DNA from: Chitinophaga agrisoli
GTDB taxonomy: Bacteria > Bacteroidota > Bacteroidia > Chitinophagales > Chitinophagaceae
Assembly (NCBI RefSeq): GCF_008386695.1
Contig: NZ_VUOC01000004.1
Location: 1,118,327-1,182,326 of the forward strand
Length of the DNA: 64,000 nucleotides
Direction of reading: 5' to 3'
The notes under the pieces were generated by a model. It made no database searches. It saw only the letters and a program-made list of their open reading frames with translations, and had not been told where the DNA came from. The position numbers and the translations under genes were made by a program. Of this stretch, positions 1 through 9,687 are shown one piece after another. Numbering within the stretch: the stretch's first letter is position 1; every line of letters begins with the position of its first letter.

Positions 1-628
1 CGGAAACACCGTGGCCCAGGCCAATGCGGATAGCCTCCAGGGCCTCGCCGGGATGCACCGGCACATCTGTAAAGGTGTTATTGGACAGTATATTATTATC
101 CGGCTGGTCATCATCCACATCTACATGCACAATGGGATTACGGTTGGTTTTGCCTTTAAAGAGGCAACCGGTGACCATATTGTTCTGGCCAAATACTTCG
201 AGCCAGGAATAAGAATGCGGGGATACCTGCCCCGGGTCCTGCACAAACTGCACGTTGCGGAGGGTGCAGTTGTTACCTGTGGTCTTTTTATAGCGGAAGG
301 ATACTACGGAGCGGATACCCTGTTCCAGATTGGGGTTCTGCACTTTTATATTCTGCACAATAATGTATTTGCCCAGCAGGTACAGCTGGTTATTGCCGGT
401 AAGCACTGTTTTACCGCCGCCATCCACTACAGCGGGGCTGGCGGCGGTACCGCCGCCCTGTATGAGCAATACATCATTATCCTGATAGCTGGCCTGCAGG
501 TTCACTGTCTGGCCGGCTTTGGCGGTGATGACCACCTCATTCTGCGCGTTTGCCTGCCAGCAGCAGCCTGCCGTCAGCAAAAACGTTACAATCCATTTAC
601 ACCTGGTTCTCCATGAAAACTTGTACAT
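1..628 (-). CDS. PL6-type polysaccharide lyase (alginate lyase / chondroitinase B-like), C-terminus off the left edge
   Basis: Reading the minus strand from ATG at 626-628 gives about 209 residues that continue past base 1. The N-terminus (MYKFSWRTRCKWIVTFLLTAG...) is basic then hydrophobic and ends in QANAQN, a plausible signal peptidase I site, so the protein should be secreted. The body looks like the start of a right-handed beta-helix: VVITAKAGQTVNL, then GTAASPAVVDGGGKT, then TGCLFKGKTNRNPIVHVDVD and a GEALEAIRIG stretch. The last two blocks resemble the substrate-binding coils of polysaccharide lyase family 6. It is the last gene of the exopolysaccharide run and may trim or release the polymer (inference). 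Another beta-helix lyase or a non-catalytic homologue remains possible because the catalytic region is cut off. Confidence 0.72.
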   Translation of the reverse strand, partial: MYKFSWRTRCKWIVTFLLTAGCCWQANAQNEVVITAKAGQTVNLQASYQDNDVLLIQGGGTAASPAVVDGGGKTVLTGNNQLYLLGKYIIVQNIKVQNPNLEQGIRSVVSFRYKKTTGNNCTLRNVQFVQDPGQVSPHSYSWLEVFGQNNMVTGCLFKGKTNRNPIVHVDVDDDQPDNNILSNNTFTDVPVHPGEALEAIRIGLGHGVS

Positions 629-674
629 CTCATTAGTTTTTTACGTCATCAATACTGTTTCCGCAGGACTGGTC

Positions 675-1760
675 TTAATCCTGCAGGATGACCTCGATCA
701 ATGATTGCGCCATTTGCTCTACCCGGCGCTTGCCGTGGTAGTATACATAGGCGTTGTAGGCCACCCGCTGGTTAGCCAGGGGGTCCCGGATGATCTGTAA
801 CAGCTTGTTTTCCAGGTCGTTTATTTCGCCATTATAATAGTAGCCGGTGCGATTATCTGTTATGTTAAACTTTTCGCCGCCGGTGACGGCGTTTACTGAA
901 GTAAGGAAGGGGCAGCCCATGGCCATGGCGTGTAATACGCTCAGGCCGGCCTGTGTGGGCGATACGGATACGAGCGCATTTTTCAGGATGGGCCAGATCT
1001 TAGCGTCCTCCTCTATTCTGCCGTGGAAGATCACCCGTTCCGTTATACCCCGTTCCTGTGCCATTTGTTGTAAGAGCGGGCCGTCTTCCCCATCGCCAAT
1101 AAAATCGAGCGTGATCTCCTCCGGTATGCGGTTAATAATATTGGCAAATGCGGTTACCAGGTCCGGCAGCCGTTTGTTCTTTTTAAAAGTGCCCAGGGAT
1201 ACAATACGGGTGCGTTTCTCGTCTGAAAACGGGAAATGCTGCACCTCTATGGAGTTGTGCGCCACATACACCTTATTAGGGCGTGATACGCGGCGGCGGT
1301 AGATCTCCGCTACATGCGCGGAGTACAGGATGGTGCCATCTGACCAGTCATTGAGCCAATACCGGATCTTATCCGCCAGGGGCCTTTCGCGCAGGCCGTT
1401 TGAAGAAGAGAGGCCAATACCCCAGCAATAGACCTTTTGCCGTTTGCTGGGCACCAGTGAGGAAATGATAGGTACCACCAGGTGCAGATCGCCCTGGAAG
1501 ATGACCACATCATAACCTGCCGTCAATGCGCGCAGGTCGCGGATCTTTTGCAGGGGACCCAGGAATTTGGCTTTTTCATACGCTATTACATCAAAGGCCA
1601 TCTTTGCCGGGTCGAGGCGGCAGTTGGCACGTTCCATCTTTTTGTCGTAAGCCACTGTTAAGCTAATACCAGGATGGCTGCCGATGAAATTGAACAGCGG
1701 CACCCTGTAATGCGTAATCACAGTTTGCAGGATCAATACCTTCCTGTTGGACATTATCAT
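675..1760 (-). CDS. Glycosyltransferase, family 4-like (GT-B fold)
   Basis: 361 residues. The N-terminal Rossmann half begins KVLILQTVITHYRVPLFN, and the C-terminal half carries the usual donor-binding region (RIVSLGTFKKNKRLPDLV near residue 190, HGRIEED near 245, and SVSPTQAGLSVLHAMAMGCPF near 265, where the family often has an E-x7-E-type motif that is weak here). It should add a sugar to the lipid-linked repeat unit at the cytoplasmic face of the inner membrane. The start overlaps the stop of the polymerase gene by 4 bases, so the two are translationally coupled. A second ATG two codons downstream is an equally possible start. Donor and linkage cannot be read from the sequence. Confidence 0.85.
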   Translation of the reverse strand: MIMSNRKVLILQTVITHYRVPLFNFIGSHPGISLTVAYDKKMERANCRLDPAKMAFDVIAYEKAKFLGPLQKIRDLRALTAGYDVVIFQGDLHLVVPIISSLVPSKRQKVYCWGIGLSSSNGLRERPLADKIRYWLNDWSDGTILYSAHVAEIYRRRVSRPNKVYVAHNSIEVQHFPFSDEKRTRIVSLGTFKKNKRLPDLVTAFANIINRIPEEITLDFIGDGEDGPLLQQMAQERGITERVIFHGRIEEDAKIWPILKNALVSVSPTQAGLSVLHAMAMGCPFLTSVNAVTGGEKFNITDNRTGYYYNGEINDLENKLLQIIRDPLANQRVAYNAYVYYHGKRRVEQMAQSLIEVILQD

Positions 1761-3187
1761 ACATTTAATGGTACAACACTATGCGCTGTTTGCCTGCTAT
1801 CCTTCAAGGTGAGAAAATACCAGTTCTTCAGTACGAGATACAGGATCCATATGGCCGGCATAGCTACGAAATAATAGAGTAGCCACATATCCAGACCGGA
1901 ACCGCGCACGAACTGAATGAAGGTGATGAACAGAAAAACCGCGCTCATATTCCTGAATGACAATACGCCTTGCCTGAGCTGGGTAAAGGCGGTATAACAC
2001 CACAGATTAAAATAACGGTAGAAGAGAAAAAGCAGCGGTAAGCCCAGCAAGTGGAAGTTCCATAATACTTCGCCGTAGAGCACTATAGGCAGGGAGCCCC
2101 CATCGCGCCGGAAGGCGGGCACAAACTTAGCCGTATAGATGTCTACCATGCTTCTGGGTTTATTGGGATAAACGGAGCGGGGTATAGGTATGAATAAGAC
2201 CTTTGCAAATGTGCTGCCTCTGAGGAGACGGGTATGCCCGTCAAAGATGTACCCGGCGCCATTGGCAGAATTGCCGTATACGGCGCCTACTTCCAGGTTG
2301 CTGACCAATGCATCCTTAAAATAGTCCTCGTTCATGTACACGCTCACATACTTAGTAGCATCCCATACGCCTTTTACATTATAACCACCATAACCGCGCA
2401 GCAGGGATGAAAGGATGATGATATAGAATACGCCTGCTCCCAGCACGCCAAACAGGATCCATTTTTTGAAGGAGAGGTCCAGCCGGATCCAGCCCCGCAC
2501 TACTTCTGCCAGGAAGATGAGGATGAGGATGAACAGTATCTCCCGTTTGGAGCCATAGTGGCCAGCCAGGAACAGCCCAATCATCAACAGGTATAAAGGC
2601 CAGCGGTACTTTTTGCCTTCTATGGCCAGCATAAAACATAACGGAATGGCTATCGCCACCTGGAACACATAGCTAAAATTGCCGCTCCCACCCAGGAAGG
2701 ACAGGTTTATGTTTGCAAAGCTGAGCCCCAACAGGGCCAGACAGCTAATGATAAAATACCCTTTATTACTGCTTACCATGATCCAGCGCATTGGTGGCGG
2801 CGGCGCCGGTGCTGTTGGCTTCCTGCCTTTTATGAGCCAGGCTGGGATAGCCATATATACCAGCAGGTTGCAGCCCAGGAAATAAGCGGTGATATAGTCC
2901 AGATGGCGGGCCGTTTGTACCGCTACATAGTAGGTATCAGACATACCGTAATTCCTGGAAATAGCATACTCCCCTGCGGCGAAATTGAGGTTCAGGTATA
3001 AGAGCGTTATGAATGAAGGCGTAAGAAAGAGGAATGATTTGTTGGAGGACTTACTTGAATGGATGAGGAATAATCCCAGCTGTATAAAGTAAAAACACCA
3101 TGAATTCCTGAACAGGAACTCATGATCGCCCCAGAAGGCGATGCCCAGGAGCAATGCATTGAGACTATAGAATACCAGGTTATTCAA
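1757..3187 (-). CDS. Wzy-like O-antigen/exopolysaccharide repeat-unit polymerase
   Basis: 476 residues, strongly hydrophobic, with about ten or more membrane segments and a large loop in the second half. The loop motif FIPIPRSVYPNKP is typical of the oligosaccharide repeat-unit polymerase family. The protein should join undecaprenyl-linked repeat units on the periplasmic side. The gene overlaps the upstream glycosyltransferase by 8 bases and the downstream one by 4, inside an unbroken minus-strand operon with a flippase (5516-7027) and a Wzc-like kinase. Wzy proteins are too diverse for substrate prediction. The assignment rests on topology, that motif and context. Confidence 0.83.
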   Translation of the reverse strand: MNNLVFYSLNALLLGIAFWGDHEFLFRNSWCFYFIQLGLFLIHSSKSSNKSFLFLTPSFITLLYLNLNFAAGEYAISRNYGMSDTYYVAVQTARHLDYITAYFLGCNLLVYMAIPAWLIKGRKPTAPAPPPPMRWIMVSSNKGYFIISCLALLGLSFANINLSFLGGSGNFSYVFQVAIAIPLCFMLAIEGKKYRWPLYLLMIGLFLAGHYGSKREILFILILIFLAEVVRGWIRLDLSFKKWILFGVLGAGVFYIIILSSLLRGYGGYNVKGVWDATKYVSVYMNEDYFKDALVSNLEVGAVYGNSANGAGYIFDGHTRLLRGSTFAKVLFIPIPRSVYPNKPRSMVDIYTAKFVPAFRRDGGSLPIVLYGEVLWNFHLLGLPLLFLFYRYFNLWCYTAFTQLRQGVLSFRNMSAVFLFITFIQFVRGSGLDMWLLYYFVAMPAIWILYLVLKNWYFLTLKDSRQTAHSVVPLNV

Positions 3188-4322
3188 CGGCTACTGTTTT
3201 ACTGGTTAAAATTTCAGACACGGTATCCTTATACCGGCTTAGTGAAAAAAACTCGTTTGCTTTGCGTGTATAGTCCGTGTACTGGCCATCTATTTTACGG
3301 ATGGCGCCCACTACGCTTTCTATGTCTTCTGTATTGATACAAACGCCGGCCTTATTGTATTCTACGGTAAAGCGCAGGCCCGGTATATCGTTACAGATCA
3401 TAGGCTTGGATACATAGGAGTATTCCCAGATCTTATTGGGCGCGCAAAAGATGTTATTAAGGTTGGTGTAGTTGTATACTACGATGCCTATATAGGCCAT
3501 TTGTGTAATGATCAGGTGGTAGGGCGCGGGGATGGCCGGGATCCAGATGGTAGCTGGGTTCACCGCTTTCAGCTGCTCCACATAATTTTCGTATTGTGGG
3601 CCCAGCACAACAAACAGGTAATCCTCCCCGGAGAGGCGGCCTACGGCAGCGGCTATTTCATCCAGCCGGCGGCGCGGCGTGATAAGGCCCTGGTACAGGA
3701 TGATCTTTCGGCCGCGGCTCTGTTGTTCCAGGTTGCTGATGATCTCCTGGTAACGCTGCGCCATATCTTCCTTCTGCACCACCTCAATATTGTAGGGGGC
3801 ATTGGGCAGGATAAAAGGCGTTTTACGCAAGCCCCACCAGGTGCGGAAAATGCAGGCCCGGTTATATTCCGGCACTACTACCGCCAGCGCATTGCGGGCG
3901 TAGTTCCTGAGGAGCTTACGGTGCCAGGGCAGGGTATCATACAGTTCCAGCACGTTGAGGTAGTATACCTCCTGCTGCAGTTTTTTGCCCAGGCAGAGAG
4001 CCGTATCCGCGGAACCTATCCAGAGCGCATCGTAACTGCCGGCCTGGCGTTTCAGGTAGTCCCATACCCTTTTGCGGAATTTATACCAGTAGGCCAGCTT
4101 ACTGAAGCGGTCTTTGCCTTTGGCGCGTATATCGAGGTTGATGACTTCCAGGCGCGGGCAACTACCCTGCAGGTATTGCAGGGTATCTGCCGCCACATCC
4201 GCACAGATGAGCCGCAGGCGTATGCCAAGGTCATTGGCCGACTGCAGGAAGTTTAGCTGCGGCGGCGATTGGGTGATATTACCTTTGAAAATAACGATCA
4301 GGTCTTTTATATTTTTTGTCAT
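3180..4322 (-). CDS. Glycosyltransferase family 4-like protein
   Basis: 380 residues. Two-domain GT-B layout: an N-terminal part starting DLIVIFKGNITQSPPQLNFL, a hinge near residue 200 (GRKIILYQGLITPRRRLDEIAAAV, the usual start of the donor domain) and a C-terminal donor domain with APNKIWEYSYVSKPMICNDIPGL, which fits the family's nucleotide-sugar-binding loop. It presumably extends the exopolysaccharide repeat unit. The start overlaps the end of the pyruvyl transferase gene by 4 bases. A glycosyltransferase is well supported. The sugar it transfers is unknown. Confidence 0.82.
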   Translation of the reverse strand: MTKNIKDLIVIFKGNITQSPPQLNFLQSANDLGIRLRLICADVAADTLQYLQGSCPRLEVINLDIRAKGKDRFSKLAYWYKFRKRVWDYLKRQAGSYDALWIGSADTALCLGKKLQQEVYYLNVLELYDTLPWHRKLLRNYARNALAVVVPEYNRACIFRTWWGLRKTPFILPNAPYNIEVVQKEDMAQRYQEIISNLEQQSRGRKIILYQGLITPRRRLDEIAAAVGRLSGEDYLFVVLGPQYENYVEQLKAVNPATIWIPAIPAPYHLIITQMAYIGIVVYNYTNLNNIFCAPNKIWEYSYVSKPMICNDIPGLRFTVEYNKAGVCINTEDIESVVGAIRKIDGQYTDYTRKANEFFSLSRYKDTVSEILTSKTVAVE

Positions 4323-5473
4323 TTTTCTATCTTATGCATATACCGGGCAAATGCGGTGAGCATATTGTTTGCCCGGTCCCTTAACCGCTGCACGGAGGCC
4401 GCGCAATCAAATTCCCGGTTGTAAAAAATGTCCATTTGTTCCTTTAGTTCTTCTTTCCGGAAGGGCTTGCGCCAGAGGCGCATTTCCGGCACCTGTTCTG
4501 TCAGGATCTCCAGTTTGGGCTCTATCTCTATACAGATGGCCGGTTTATTCAGCAGGGCTGCAAACACAGCGCCGTGATACCGGGCGGTAATGAATCCATC
4601 AAACGTATTGAGCTGCGCCATAAAGGCCGGTATACTCTGTGTTGCAGGATCCCATGATATATACGGTTTATTCCGCTCGCTCAGCAGCCGGCGCCACATT
4701 TTATCCTTTACCGGCGAGAAGATGATGAAGACAAATTCATCGTTGCCATTCATCTCCTCCATAGCCCTCAACAGCGGTTCGTAATATGCCCTGCCTTCCT
4801 GCTCATGATCCCAATCGCGCACGATCACGCCGATCTTTCTTTTATCGCCGGGGCCTTTGGGATGAAAGCCGTTTAATGGCAGCACCCCTGCGGTGCCATA
4901 GCTGGAGAAGCAGATATCCGCGCCCAGGCCTGCCTTGTGCATGCACCATTGGTGACAGTATTCCAGCGATACTTCGTCCCGTACGTACAGGTACTCCAGG
5001 CTATTTACCAGGTGTTTTATATCCTTTACCCGGGTGTTATCGTCGTTGAAAGGCCCCAATCCAAGTCCCAGCCCCGCCACATGTGCGGCCTTAATGCCTT
5101 CCAGCTGCGTTCCGAATAGCTTCCGGTGGATCTTTTTTACCAGCACGCCCGGATTGGAGCGCAGCAAACGGGTAAAGTTCTGCGCATGGTACCTGATACC
5201 GGATCTGTTACCATTGAATAAAAAGAACTGTGTTCCGCCGCCATACACCATTACATCCACCTCCATTTCCTTTAGCTTGCTGTAATTGATAAAGCCCGCC
5301 CTGGATAACAGCTTTGCACAATAGTCCCCTTCATTGCCTGCGCTGAACCAAACGTCCAGTTCCGGGAACTGGTCATTAAAGAAGCGCTCAATGGTCCACA
5401 TTAATGCGTCGTCACCAAAATTGGCATGGCCATAGGCGCCCTTGACCAATACCTTCAATTTATTTTTCACCAT
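4319..5473 (-). CDS. Polysaccharide pyruvyl transferase family protein
   Basis: 384 residues. The N-terminus KVLVKGAYGHANFGDDALMWTIERFF matches the G-x-x-N-x-GDDA opening of the CsaB/WcaK-type pyruvyl transferase family. Other family-like blocks are VMVYGGGTQFF near residue 75, YLYVRDEVSLEYC near 180 and FITARYHGAVFAALLNKPAICIEIEPK near 300. Members move pyruvate from phosphoenolpyruvate onto a sugar as a ketal, which gives the polymer a negative charge. Sitting between the flippase and a glycosyltransferase, it suggests a pyruvylated acidic exopolysaccharide (inference). The gene follows the flippase gene after 42 bases. Confidence 0.87.
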   Translation of the reverse strand: MVKNKLKVLVKGAYGHANFGDDALMWTIERFFNDQFPELDVWFSAGNEGDYCAKLLSRAGFINYSKLKEMEVDVMVYGGGTQFFLFNGNRSGIRYHAQNFTRLLRSNPGVLVKKIHRKLFGTQLEGIKAAHVAGLGLGLGPFNDDNTRVKDIKHLVNSLEYLYVRDEVSLEYCHQWCMHKAGLGADICFSSYGTAGVLPLNGFHPKGPGDKRKIGVIVRDWDHEQEGRAYYEPLLRAMEEMNGNDEFVFIIFSPVKDKMWRRLLSERNKPYISWDPATQSIPAFMAQLNTFDGFITARYHGAVFAALLNKPAICIEIEPKLEILTEQVPEMRLWRKPFRKEELKEQMDIFYNREFDCAASVQRLRDRANNMLTAFARYMHKIEK

Positions 5474-5515
5474 GTACGATAATCTTTTACGATTTCATAA
5501 CACGGTGTATCCGGT

Positions 5516-7027
5516 TTAGGAAGCGTACTTTCTATAGTACCTTATCAGTAGTGTAAATATCAGTCCCAGTACAATGATCAGCATAAAGGCACGTACCAGT
5601 ATGCTGCTTACGGTAATAAAATATAATGTGGTAAAGCTTATGAAGATCAATGCCCAAATGCCCATAGACTCAGGAGCGGCGATAAAGTCACGATCGCATA
5701 AACCTTTCTTAAAAAAGAACGGGATAAATATGACGGTGTTGACCACATACGCCACACCAAAAGCGGCGGCCCTGCCTTCTGCGCCCTGATGTTTAAGCAG
5801 GAACATGACAATAAGCGCTGCCAGCCCCCAGGTAGCGTTACTGAGCATGCTCCACCACATATAGCTACCGGCGGCAAAATTGCGCGTAATGCCCTGCCGG
5901 TGCGCGAGTATGATGGTGCTGATCATAATGATCATGATGGTGGCGTGCAATTCCGAACCGGAGAAGCTTTTGCCAAAGAGCAGGTCGCCAATTTCCGGTA
6001 TAAACATAAACGGCATCGCCATCATGATCCCTATGGCCCAGGGCATCATATTGTTCAGCATCTCAAACTTGCGGTTGCGGGTCTGGAAGTTCTGCACCGC
6101 ATAGGGCAGCAGCACCTGACCCAGCATATTATTGACCACATTCACCATGATCATCATATTGAGGCCGGCATTATACACGCCCAGCTCCTTAAACCCATCC
6201 GGCTGTTTTACCAGCATGGCGTTGCAGCACCAGGTAACGGGCACTACCAGCATATTGCTGATCACTGCCGGCAGGCTAAAACTGGTCAGTATCTTAGACT
6301 CCTTTAAAGCGCCGGGCTCATTTACGTTGATATCGAACCGGGCGGCCACTTTCCTTACTTCAAAGAACCCTACTATGGCAATCATCACCGCATTGGTAGC
6401 CAGGCCTATTACCGCGCCCTGTACGCCCAATTTCCAGGCTAAGACCAGGGAAATGGGAAAGTTGACCACCCCGGCGATCATATTCATACGGGCCACGCTT
6501 TTAAAGGCCTCAAAGCCGGCCAGTGTGCCATTCTGCGCGCCGTTGATGGAATAAAAGAGGATGGCCACCGCGCCAAACCGCAGATCATTGGCCAGGTCCG
6601 GCGCATGCAGCGACTTATCCGCCAGCAGCTGCGCACTGCCCATTAGTGCCAGGCCAACAATGGAGCCTACCGTCCATGATACATAGGAAGAGAGGCGGAT
6701 GATGCGGCCTGTCTTTATCTTATCCGTAGCCTTATACTGCGCCACAAACCGGGTAGTGGTCAACCCCAGGCCAAAGCCTGCAAACGCCACAAACATATCC
6801 ACGGTGGACCTTACCATGCCAAACTCGCCAAACCCTCCCCTGTTCAGTATCCTGGCCACGCAAATGGAAGTAAGGAATACGATCCCCCGGAACACCACGG
6901 TGCTAAAGAAGGTCCAGAATACCCCCTGGGAGATCTTCTTAGCCAGGTTTGACTTTAAATTATCCTTCACCACCGCGCGTAACCGCTTTGGCATCAATGG
7001 CGCTATCTTCTCCTGTATTCCATACAT
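5516..7027 (-). CDS. Wzx-like oligosaccharide flippase (MOP/MATE superfamily)
   Basis: 503 residues with about 12-14 membrane helices. The first helix region (SQGVFWTFFSTVVFRGIVFLTSICVARIL) followed by a GEFGMV segment is the standard opening of polysaccharide-type MOP flippases. The protein should move the undecaprenyl-linked repeat unit across the inner membrane, and with the polymerase at 1757-3187 and the kinase at 9688-12081 it defines a Wzx/Wzy-dependent pathway. It has a basic cytoplasmic N-terminal tail of about 30 residues. A gap of 46 bases separates it from wecB upstream. Confidence 0.88.
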   Translation of the reverse strand: MYGIQEKIAPLMPKRLRAVVKDNLKSNLAKKISQGVFWTFFSTVVFRGIVFLTSICVARILNRGGFGEFGMVRSTVDMFVAFAGFGLGLTTTRFVAQYKATDKIKTGRIIRLSSYVSWTVGSIVGLALMGSAQLLADKSLHAPDLANDLRFGAVAILFYSINGAQNGTLAGFEAFKSVARMNMIAGVVNFPISLVLAWKLGVQGAVIGLATNAVMIAIVGFFEVRKVAARFDINVNEPGALKESKILTSFSLPAVISNMLVVPVTWCCNAMLVKQPDGFKELGVYNAGLNMMIMVNVVNNMLGQVLLPYAVQNFQTRNRKFEMLNNMMPWAIGIMMAMPFMFIPEIGDLLFGKSFSGSELHATIMIIMISTIILAHRQGITRNFAAGSYMWWSMLSNATWGLAALIVMFLLKHQGAEGRAAAFGVAYVVNTVIFIPFFFKKGLCDRDFIAAPESMGIWALIFISFTTLYFITVSSILVRAFMLIIVLGLIFTLLIRYYRKYAS

Positions 7028-7073
7028 AAACTGACTATCGCTTTATCTGTCTGCTAGTTTTTCCTATTTGTTG

Positions 7074-8273
7074 TTAAAAGGCGGCCTGCATCATTGCCGG
7101 GTCCAGGCTATGGGCAATATGCTCGACAATACGCCGGCAGGCCTGTCCGTCCCCATAGGGATTCACCGCTTTTTGCATGGCTGCATACTCCTCCGGAGAT
7201 GATAACAATAATGACAGCCTGCTTATGATCATCTCCTTATCCGTACCCACCAGCTTTACGGTACCGGCCAGCACTGCTTCCGGGCGTTCTGTGGTATCCC
7301 GCATGACCAGCACCGGTTTGCCCAGCCCCGGCGCTTCTTCCTGTATGCCGCCGCTATCTGTAAGCACCACATAACTTTTGCTCATGAGGTATACAAAGGG
7401 CAGGTATTCCAGCGGTTGTATGATATAGATATTAGCGGGCTGGTCTTGCTGCAGTATTTCCGCCACGGGTTTGCGTACGTTGGGATTCAAGTGCACCGGG
7501 TATACAAAATCCACATCCGGATACTGTTGCGCCAGGGCGCGGATGGCCTCGCAGATATTAGCGAACCCCCCGCCAAAGTTCTCGCGGCGGTGGCCGGTGA
7601 TCAGCACGAGACGGCGGCTGCCAGCGCCTTCTGTACCCCATTCTTTCAGGCGCTCCAGTGGCAGGCCCAGTAACGCCAGTTCTGCCGTTACCTGCTGTTG
7701 TATACCAGACTGCTGGCGCATTTTATCCAGCACCAGATACAGGGCATCTATTACCGTATTACCGGTAACATGGATCTGAGCGGATGGTATGCCTTCTTCC
7801 AGCAGGTTATTACGGGAAGTAGCAGTGGGCGCAAAATGATGGGTAGCGATCCGGCCTGTGATACTGCGGTTCATTTCTTCCGGCCAGGGGCTGTAGATAT
7901 TACGGGTGCGGAGGCCGGCTTCTATATGCCCTACGGGGATCTGTTTATAGAAAGCCGCCATGGCTGCCGCGGTGGAGGTAGTAGTATCCCCATGTACCAG
8001 CATCATGTCTGGCGCGGCCTGCTCCAGGACCTGGCGCATGCCCATGAGCACTCCGGAGGTAACATCGTAGAGGTCCTGTCCGTGTTTCATGATATTGAGG
8101 TCATAATCCGGCGTTATGTCAAAGATCTTTAGTACCTGGTCCAGCATTTCGCGGTGCTGGCCTGTTACGCATACCTGGATCTGAAAGCGGCGCGGCTGTG
8201 CTTCAAAGGCCCTGATGAGCGGGGCCATCTTAATGGCCTCAGGGCGGGTCCCAAAAACAATCAGTATTTTCAT
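7074..8273 (-). CDS. wecB: UDP-N-acetylglucosamine 2-epimerase, non-hydrolysing
   Basis: About 399 residues from the chosen start. The family's N-terminal signature MKILIVFGTRPEAIKMAPLI is complete, followed by VTGQHREMLDQVL, VHGDTTTSTAAAMAAFY, HIEAGLRT and TDSGGIQEEAPGLGKPVLVMRDTTERPE, all hallmarks of WecB-type epimerases. It interconverts UDP-GlcNAc and UDP-ManNAc in the cytoplasm. With the adjacent dehydrogenase (8340-9662) it could supply UDP-ManNAcA to the exopolysaccharide. The start at 8273 is chosen because the conserved family N-terminus begins there. In-frame ATGs at 8285 and 8291 would add four or six residues. Confidence 0.93.
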   Translation of the reverse strand: MKILIVFGTRPEAIKMAPLIRAFEAQPRRFQIQVCVTGQHREMLDQVLKIFDITPDYDLNIMKHGQDLYDVTSGVLMGMRQVLEQAAPDMMLVHGDTTTSTAAAMAAFYKQIPVGHIEAGLRTRNIYSPWPEEMNRSITGRIATHHFAPTATSRNNLLEEGIPSAQIHVTGNTVIDALYLVLDKMRQQSGIQQQVTAELALLGLPLERLKEWGTEGAGSRRLVLITGHRRENFGGGFANICEAIRALAQQYPDVDFVYPVHLNPNVRKPVAEILQQDQPANIYIIQPLEYLPFVYLMSKSYVVLTDSGGIQEEAPGLGKPVLVMRDTTERPEAVLAGTVKLVGTDKEMIISRLSLLLSSPEEYAAMQKAVNPYGDGQACRRIVEHIAHSLDPAMMQAAF

Positions 8274-8339
8274 CCGTTCGGGCATTGGCATTATCTTTTA
8301 CAGCTATCCGGCAGTTCACCCGGCAGGGCTGTGATGACT

Positions 8340-9662
8340 CTATAATCTGGCATCCACCAGGCTTCTGTCCAGGCAGGCCTTGGCGTCGAATATTACTCCG
8401 TTGTTCCTTTTAACTTTGCGGTAGTCGAAGTTGAGGAATTCGTTATGCGCCACGGCTACGATAATGGCATCGTACACTACGGCGGGATCCAGTTTCTGGA
8501 GGATCCTTATATCGTATTCCCTTTCTACTTCATCCACATCTGCCCATGGATCAAATACATCCACATCCAGCCCAAACTGTTTGAGCTCGTGGTAGATATC
8601 CACTACGCGGGTATTGCGCACATCCGGGCAATTCTCTTTAAAAGCAATGCCCATAATGAGGGCCCGGGAGCCTTTTATCTTATGATCCTTTTCGATCATC
8701 AGCTTCAGTACCTTATTGGCCACAAACTGGCCCATGCAGTCGTTGACCCGCCGTCCGGAAAGGATCACCTGCGGGTGGTAGCCCAGGGACTGGGCTTTAT
8801 GCGCCAGGTAATACGGGTCTACACCTATACAGTGGCCGCCTACGAGGCCGGGTTTGTATTTAAGGAAGTTCCATTTGGTGCCGGCCGCTTCGATCACATC
8901 ATTGGTATCTATACCCATGCGGTCGAAGATCAGGGAAAGCTCATTGATGAAGGAGATATTTACATCGCGCTGCGCGTTCTCGATGGCTTTGGAGGCTTCT
9001 GCCACTTTTATACAGGGCGCTTTGTGCGTACCGGCGGTGATGATAGAGCGGTAGAGATCATCCACGCGATCCGCTATCTCCCTGGTGGAACCGCTGGTTA
9101 CCTTCCGGATCTTGGTAAGGGTGTTGATCTTATCGCCGGGATTGATCCTTTCCGGCGAGTAGCCTGCAAAGAAGTCTTTATTAAAGCGCAGGCCAGACGC
9201 CCGTTCCAGTACTGGCACACAGTCTTCTTCTGTACAGCCGGGGTATACGGTGGATTCATAGATCACCAGGTCACCGGGCTTTAAAACAGCGCCAATCATG
9301 GCGGAGGCTTTTAGCAGGGGCGTAAGGTCCGGCGCCTTGAACTGGTCAATAGGCGTGGGAACCGTTACGATAAAGGTGTTGTATTCCCTTAAGACCTCTT
9401 TATCATCAGAGAACCGGAGGCCGGTGCGATGGCCGTTCTTTTTACCGGTACCGTTCTGGCAGATGACCTGTTTGAGGGTCTCGATATCTGCCTCCCGGGT
9501 CCTGTCTTTGCCTGCCGACAGCTCCTCTACCCTTTCTTTGTTGATGTCGAACCCTAGAACATTGTATTTTTTTGCGAACTCTATAGCCAATGGCAATCCA
9601 ACGTATCCTAATCCTATAATTGCGATGTTGGCATTTTCTACGCTGCGCTGTTGCTGACTCAT
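8340..9662 (-). CDS. Nucleotide-sugar (UDP-HexNAc) 6-dehydrogenase, WecC/TviB/WbpO type
   Basis: About 440 residues from ATG at 9660-9662. An NAD-binding motif (IAIIGLGYVGLPLAIEFAKK) opens the protein. The segment STVYPGCTEEDCVPVLE, GYSPERINPGDK, the catalytic-region GLVGGHCIGVDPYYL (Cys in GGHCIGVDP) and ALIMGIAFKENCPDVRNT follow in family order. It oxidises C6 of a UDP-N-acetylhexosamine to the uronate. SPERINPGDK resembles TviB/WbpO (UDP-GlcNAc or UDP-GalNAc), whereas the neighbouring wecB argues for UDP-ManNAc (WecC role), so the substrate is open. A longer reading frame to 9698 would overlap the kinase gene by 11 bases. The shorter start leaves 25 bases and matches the family length better. 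Confidence 0.9.
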   Translation of the reverse strand: MSQQQRSVENANIAIIGLGYVGLPLAIEFAKKYNVLGFDINKERVEELSAGKDRTREADIETLKQVICQNGTGKKNGHRTGLRFSDDKEVLREYNTFIVTVPTPIDQFKAPDLTPLLKASAMIGAVLKPGDLVIYESTVYPGCTEEDCVPVLERASGLRFNKDFFAGYSPERINPGDKINTLTKIRKVTSGSTREIADRVDDLYRSIITAGTHKAPCIKVAEASKAIENAQRDVNISFINELSLIFDRMGIDTNDVIEAAGTKWNFLKYKPGLVGGHCIGVDPYYLAHKAQSLGYHPQVILSGRRVNDCMGQFVANKVLKLMIEKDHKIKGSRALIMGIAFKENCPDVRNTRVVDIYHELKQFGLDVDVFDPWADVDEVEREYDIRILQKLDPAVVYDAIIVAVAHNEFLNFDYRKVKRNNGVIFDAKACLDRSLVDARL

Positions 9663-9687
9663 ATATTTTGCTTGTTGTATGTATTTA

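Noticed and set aside
3501-4256. 251-codon plus-strand frame opposite the glycosyltransferase gene
   Set aside because: Shadow frame; the minus-strand product has clear GT-B features and coupled neighbours.
8445-9284. 279-codon plus-strand frame opposite the nucleotide-sugar dehydrogenase gene
   Set aside because: Shadow of a confidently assigned gene; its translation shows no recognisable domain.
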